A stretch of DNA of 64,000 nt, from positions 62,001-126,000 of the forward strand of contig JAGYXB010001004.1 of the NCBI GenBank assembly GCA_022495005.1, in the 5' to 3' direction. The notes under the pieces are model-generated. The model was not told the DNA's origin. It saw nothing but the letters and a program-made list of their open reading frames with translations, and ran no database searches. The DNA is from Rhyacophila brunnea (lineage: Eukaryota; Arthropoda; Insecta; Trichoptera; Rhyacophilidae). Position numbers and translations under genes: made by a program. Shown piece by piece: positions 60,247 to 64,000 of this stretch (position 1 is the first letter of the stretch; every line of letters starts with the position of its first letter).

Positions 60247-60661
60247 TTAATTTTTCTCTTTCGAGACGTTTTAGATGTCTATGCTAGTAATATCCAAGAT
60301 AAAATATAAAAACAATCATAAGAAAATGTTATAAAAAGCAATAATTAAACGAATCAAGGATAATTTGACAGCTCAGACACTAAATCGTATGGAATGTATA
60401 TTAACATTACTAACGCTGCCTGGTGATAAAAGTGTAGAACTACTGGACATTTGCTGTTTTCACACAAAATTGCCTGGACTATTGCGGTTTTTAGAAAAGT
60501 GGCATATTTTTGAGAGCAGATTTGAGGGACTTATGATTTTTTTTTTAAATATATCTTTGCACAGTTGTATGTAATCATACACAGGGAATATAGAAATGCA
60601 ATAAAATGAAAATGGAAAAAAGTGGACATTTGATGTTTTTATGCCAAGATCTTCAATTATT

Positions 60662-61221
60662 ATCAGTTGTTTAAATTGCCTTATATGAATAGTTGTCCTG
60701 TATCATGTACGAAAATACTATTATTATAAAACTATAAAACAAGTGTTATCCATAACGTCTAAGTGAAAAATATAAAATTTTAAAATGGCGCATTGCAATA
60801 TCTTATCGAGATTAGATTAAGCTTACAATGGATTAACTATTTCTCTGTACGAAGCCATCCTACACGTATAATATTGAGTGAGACATCCCCATTAAAAGCA
60901 AACAAACTTTAAGTAAGTACTGTAAACAGGAAGTTGAACCCGCCATTCTATCGTTCATACCAAAATACTGAGCGGGAAACTTCTTCAAAACTTTTAGTTG
61001 AACTCCAAGTTGGCACTAAAAGAAAAGTAAACGAAGTACCAACTTGGCGAAAACATTTTAATGTTGATATTAGATCTTAGCTTTGGGGTCGCCATTAAAT
61101 TAGTTAATCAACTGGATAATTAGGCGTAGTACTTATCACAAAGTGTGTATTCATGGAAATCTTATTCATATTAGTATTATAAAACATAAATAAAATCAAG
61201 TTTTTTAAGTTTATTTGAAAA
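60662..61221. other. Intergenic or intronic, GC-richer patch at 60930-61060
   Basis: The patch contains CCAAGTTGGCACTAAAAG and the inverse ACCAACTTGG within 60 bases, a small hairpin. No coding frame. Confidence 0.35.
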
Positions 61222-61407
61222 TTAATAATCAGGAAGATAAAAGTATCTATAAAATTGAGTTTTATCTTCTAACCCGTGAGCCACCATTGTAGCATCAGTC
61301 CTATGCGGCTCCGTTTCAGGTCGGGATGAGCACTCAAAATAACTTCTTTTAGATACGTTTATAGCGTCACGGAAGGCGGCCGTGCATATCCACGGCTGTA
61401 CATACAT
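61222..61407 (-). CDS. Small ORF, 61 codons, unrecognised
   Basis: ATG-started - strand frame in a GC-richer patch. It reads MYVQPWICTAAFRDAINVSK, then RSYFECSSRPETEPHRTDAT and MVAHGLEDKTQF before an AT-rich tail and TAA. Codon choice is coding-like through the middle. No signal peptide, repeat or known domain. It may be a terminal exon (an acceptor-like TACAG precedes the fifth codon) or a gene relic. Confidence 0.25.
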   Translation of the reverse strand: MYVQPWICTAAFRDAINVSKRSYFECSSRPETEPHRTDATMVAHGLEDKTQFYRYFYLPDY

Positions 61408-63244
61408 GACGGGTGGTGGTGGGAAAATAAAGTCTTACAACCAGTCAGCTCAGTCTGATTAGCTCTGACCCCTTTGATCATACAGGTCATCTATTTTGAA
61501 ACTAAACACCTTACACTGTCGAAATTTATTTATAGTGATAAGTGTGGTTTATAGTTGTCTAATGTGATACCTACCTGAACTGAACTAATTCTTTGGCAAG
61601 TTCATCTAGTTATTTGGTCAAGCGAGTCATCTTATCTTGATAATCTGTTTTTGTGTACCGTTTGAAGTATTCTCTATTATTGTTTATAAGTACGACCCAA
61701 CTATTCTAGATAATTAGCAAGTTTTCCATTGGAAACTGGAGGAAAAATACCATCTTCTATATGTGTTGTCTATTAAACAAAGATTGGTTAACATTATTTC
61801 AATCTTCATTAGGTATATTATCCATGATGAATATAAAAAGTGAGTACACACGAACGTTGAAAAATTGAGGGATTTTTTTTCAGCTAAGAAATGAACTTTT
61901 ATTCGTATTTTTTCCATACATATTAATCATTTTATATTATGATGATGAAAAGTTCAGGACGGATGATAGACACGACCTTCGCTCAAACAGTATCAGATTT
62001 AGCGAAACGAAGGTTGAACATATTTCGGCTTAATCACTCTGTAGTTGACGATGGCTTAGCTTTAATAAGCCTAGGCGCATCTGCTAACCTGGTCTTGTGT
62101 CAAAAATTGGAGATTTGAAGTTGGTGGGAAGAAAGGATGAACGCGACCAACCACCGCATCTCTTAATGATTTATTTGAAAAAAATCATTGTTTGAATGAC
62201 AATCTGTAAGTCATAAAGTGTAATATACAATTCATTTACAAATATCATACACATGGAACTATAAAGATAATTTGAGCACATAAAATAAATCTTATTGGGT
62301 TAACATGAATAATTTATTAGTGCTTTCAACATAAAGTCACTAAGGTTAATGTGTAAATAATAATAATAATATGATACTTCGAATTTATGAAAAAGACCTA
62401 CCTGTAAACTCTTCATCGAAACAAACTCGTAAGTAAGCAATTTGTTGGATAAACCGCGTGAGCATAGAAAGTACCTACCCCAGTAGCCGAAACCGAACGA
62501 ATAAAATACTTAGAGGTTTTCTAACAGAAAAAGGCGTGGACAGAAGTGATTGATGAGGATATTTCCGGAAGGGTGACTAGTAGCTAGTTACTAGTGACTA
62601 GTTTCTGGCCAGGCGCGAAAGTCAACAAAGAAAGAAGATTCATTATTAGAGGCAGGTGAACATATCAACGAGATACATTGTTACTACACATTGGAATTAC
62701 CTGCTCTTTGAAAGGTTCGCAAGTGACTTACCTTATAAGGGGACAATGATTCATGGCCTCTTTTCGAAGAAGCCTTTACCTTTGAGCTTTTCTTTCAGCT
62801 GGAAAAGTGAAAATAATGAAAAAAAATAACTGTGATGTTGGAAAATTATCTATTTACTTCTTTTATGTATATTCACTATGCGAGTAAAGTTTTTTTAAAC
62901 TACGTACGAATACTTATTAAATGCTTACATCTAAATATAAATAAATATTGAAATTTTCCATTTATACCATTTATAGCTGGAAAAATACTGCGTAAGATCA
63001 ATATATATGATAAAAATATACTGTTGGAATATTCGGGTATTATACTTATACTAATATTAATTTTAAATTTTTGTTACCAACAAGCGAGATTTTCAAAACA
63101 AACCAATAAAATGGTATTTTTATTAATTCAAAATGTAATTATACGTACATATGATTGACATTGTTTTATTAAAATAATGACCACTGTACACAAAGCATGA
63201 AAAAAATATTACTTAATAATAATTCCACTGTACACTATATTCTT
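61408..63244. other. Gene-free stretch with GC-richer island at 62430-62830
   Basis: The island carries a local repeat GTGACTAGTAGCTAGTTACT followed by AGTGACTAGT (62571-62602) and several purine-rich blocks. No supported gene. Confidence 0.35.
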
Positions 63245-63520
63245 ATTATTCTTCTTCTTCCACCCTGTCACGTCCCAACATTGAGGCATAGGGAAAACAC
63301 AAGTTGGCGCCACTTTCCTCGGTCCATCGCCAACTCCTGCGCCTCCCGCCATGTCAGACCTGCAGTACGTAGGTCGCTTTTATAGCACCGCTGCAGGGGT
63401 GTTACCGTGATAGAGGTGATGTACACTATACATTGTATTTTTTTTAATTGGCTCTACCATCCAATGTGGATCTTAGCTGCCTCACGAAGAGGTTTTTTTT
63501 AATAACTTTTTTGCTAGAAA
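63245..63520 (-). mobile_element. LINE 3' end, same family as 3310-3625
   Basis: On the - strand one frame reads TPLQRCYKSDLRTAGLTWRE, AQELAMDRGKWRQLVFSLCL, NVGT and a stop, an almost intact C-terminus of the LINE protein. The 3' tail GTGGAAGAAGAAGAATAATA follows. The upstream part (63430-63520) is decayed. It is a better-preserved copy of the element at 3310. Confidence 0.8.
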
Positions 63521-64000
63521 TTGATATTAGCTTCTTGCTCAATGTATTAAATCCAAGCCCTAGATTCAAACACACACTGAAAAAACAATATTTGGATTTT
63601 GCTAGACCCGATATTTGAATCCGATACCTTCAACTAACCAATCGGATACGATAACACCCGACCATCACGGAAATTGTATATTTTAATGTTTAAAAACAGT
63701 AGAACTAAGAATCCAAGGTCGATTTTTATAGTATTTTGTATACATAAATACTAAATGCAATTTAGTGTATTATAAATAAAACAATATTTACGTTAAAAAT
63801 AAATAAAACAATTAAAACCGTATATTATTCGTTTACTTTTTAATCATGTAAGGAACCATTAAAATTATTCAAGTTAACAAAATGACATCTTGATAAAAAA
63901 ACATGTTATGACAATGATATTAAAATATTGTGAGTTCTAAGAATACAGAAAACGTGACGTCTACCTAGAGAGTTATACAATAATAAAGAAATACATTAGG
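63521..64000. other. AT-rich end of window
   Basis: Nothing recognised. Confidence 0.4.

Larger units (their letters stand above)
59041..60661. mobile_element. 1.6-kb terminal-inverted-repeat transposon, decayed
   Basis: AATAATTGAAGATCTTGGCATAAAAACAGCAAATGTC at the left (first bases AATAATTGAAGATCTTGGCA) is repeated inverted at 60625-60661 with one or two changes. Subterminal copies of GGACATTTGCTGTTTTTA-type motifs occur at about 59258-59300 and 60446-60475, as expected for transposase-binding repeats. The interior holds a degenerate THAP-like frame (59887-60246, - strand) and a palindromic insertion (59537-59742). No convincing target duplication, so the superfamily is open; THAP content would suit a P-element relative. 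Confidence 0.6.

Overview
This window is AT-rich nuclear DNA from an animal, almost certainly an insect. The supporting signs are a (TTAGG)n block, non-LTR retrotransposon tails, a tRNA-Ser-derived SINE, hAT, Helitron-like and TTAA-flanked elements, and spliceosomal GT/AG signals. The overall texture (very AT-rich, many inverted-repeat elements, long gene-poor stretches) resembles a hemipteran such as an aphid relative, but that placement is inference. Nothing indicates a bacterial, plasmid or viral origin. Many of the longer open frames here begin with TTG or GTG and are chance frames or repeat artefacts.

Gene content is sparse. The one convincing cluster lies between 24.1 and 26.5 kb. It holds a + strand terminal exon (24190-24351, with a poly(A) signal), a - strand coding frame (24776-25261) and a + strand first coding exon (26240-26468) in a GC-rich island, ending at a consensus GTGAGT donor. 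The arrangement is convergent, then divergent. I recognise none of the three proteins. If the 26.2 kb gene is real, its second exon is not visible in the following 37.5 kb, so the rest of the window may be one very long intron or intergenic space. Weaker coding-like fragments lie at 8.7, 13.0, 15.1, 16.3, 42.7, 46.3, 56.4 and 61.3 kb. The 46.3 kb one looks like a small secreted-protein gene broken by a frameshift.

The rest is mostly mobile DNA. From left to right: a 1.78 kb hAT element with 8-bp target duplication (240-2022); a LINE tail (3.3 kb); an arm of a CCCGAA-repeat element joined to an alternating ~118-bp tandem array (5.2-6.2 kb); SINEs (7.3, 25.7, 39.0 kb); a Helitron-like element (16.9-17.6 kb); a hAT MITE carrying a TTAGG tract (20.8-21.4 kb); a near-perfect 1.79 kb palindrome (29416-31204) with a CCCGAA element at its centre; a TTAA-flanked MITE (41.5-42.2 kb); several LINE tails (43-47.6, 58.6, 63.3 kb); hAT and other MITEs (52.7, 58.0 kb); and a 1.6 kb terminal-inverted-repeat element (59041-60661) holding a degenerate THAP-like reading frame.

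Between the repeats are several GC-richer, apparently unique islands (17.9, 19.6, 22.6, 27.2, 53.8, 56.5, 61.0, 62.6 kb) that could be conserved non-coding elements or unrecognised exons. The most unusual structures are the giant palindrome, the family of inverted elements built from ~15-bp tandem repeats, and a short core motif shared by two otherwise different inverted-repeat families, with a weaker match in a third.
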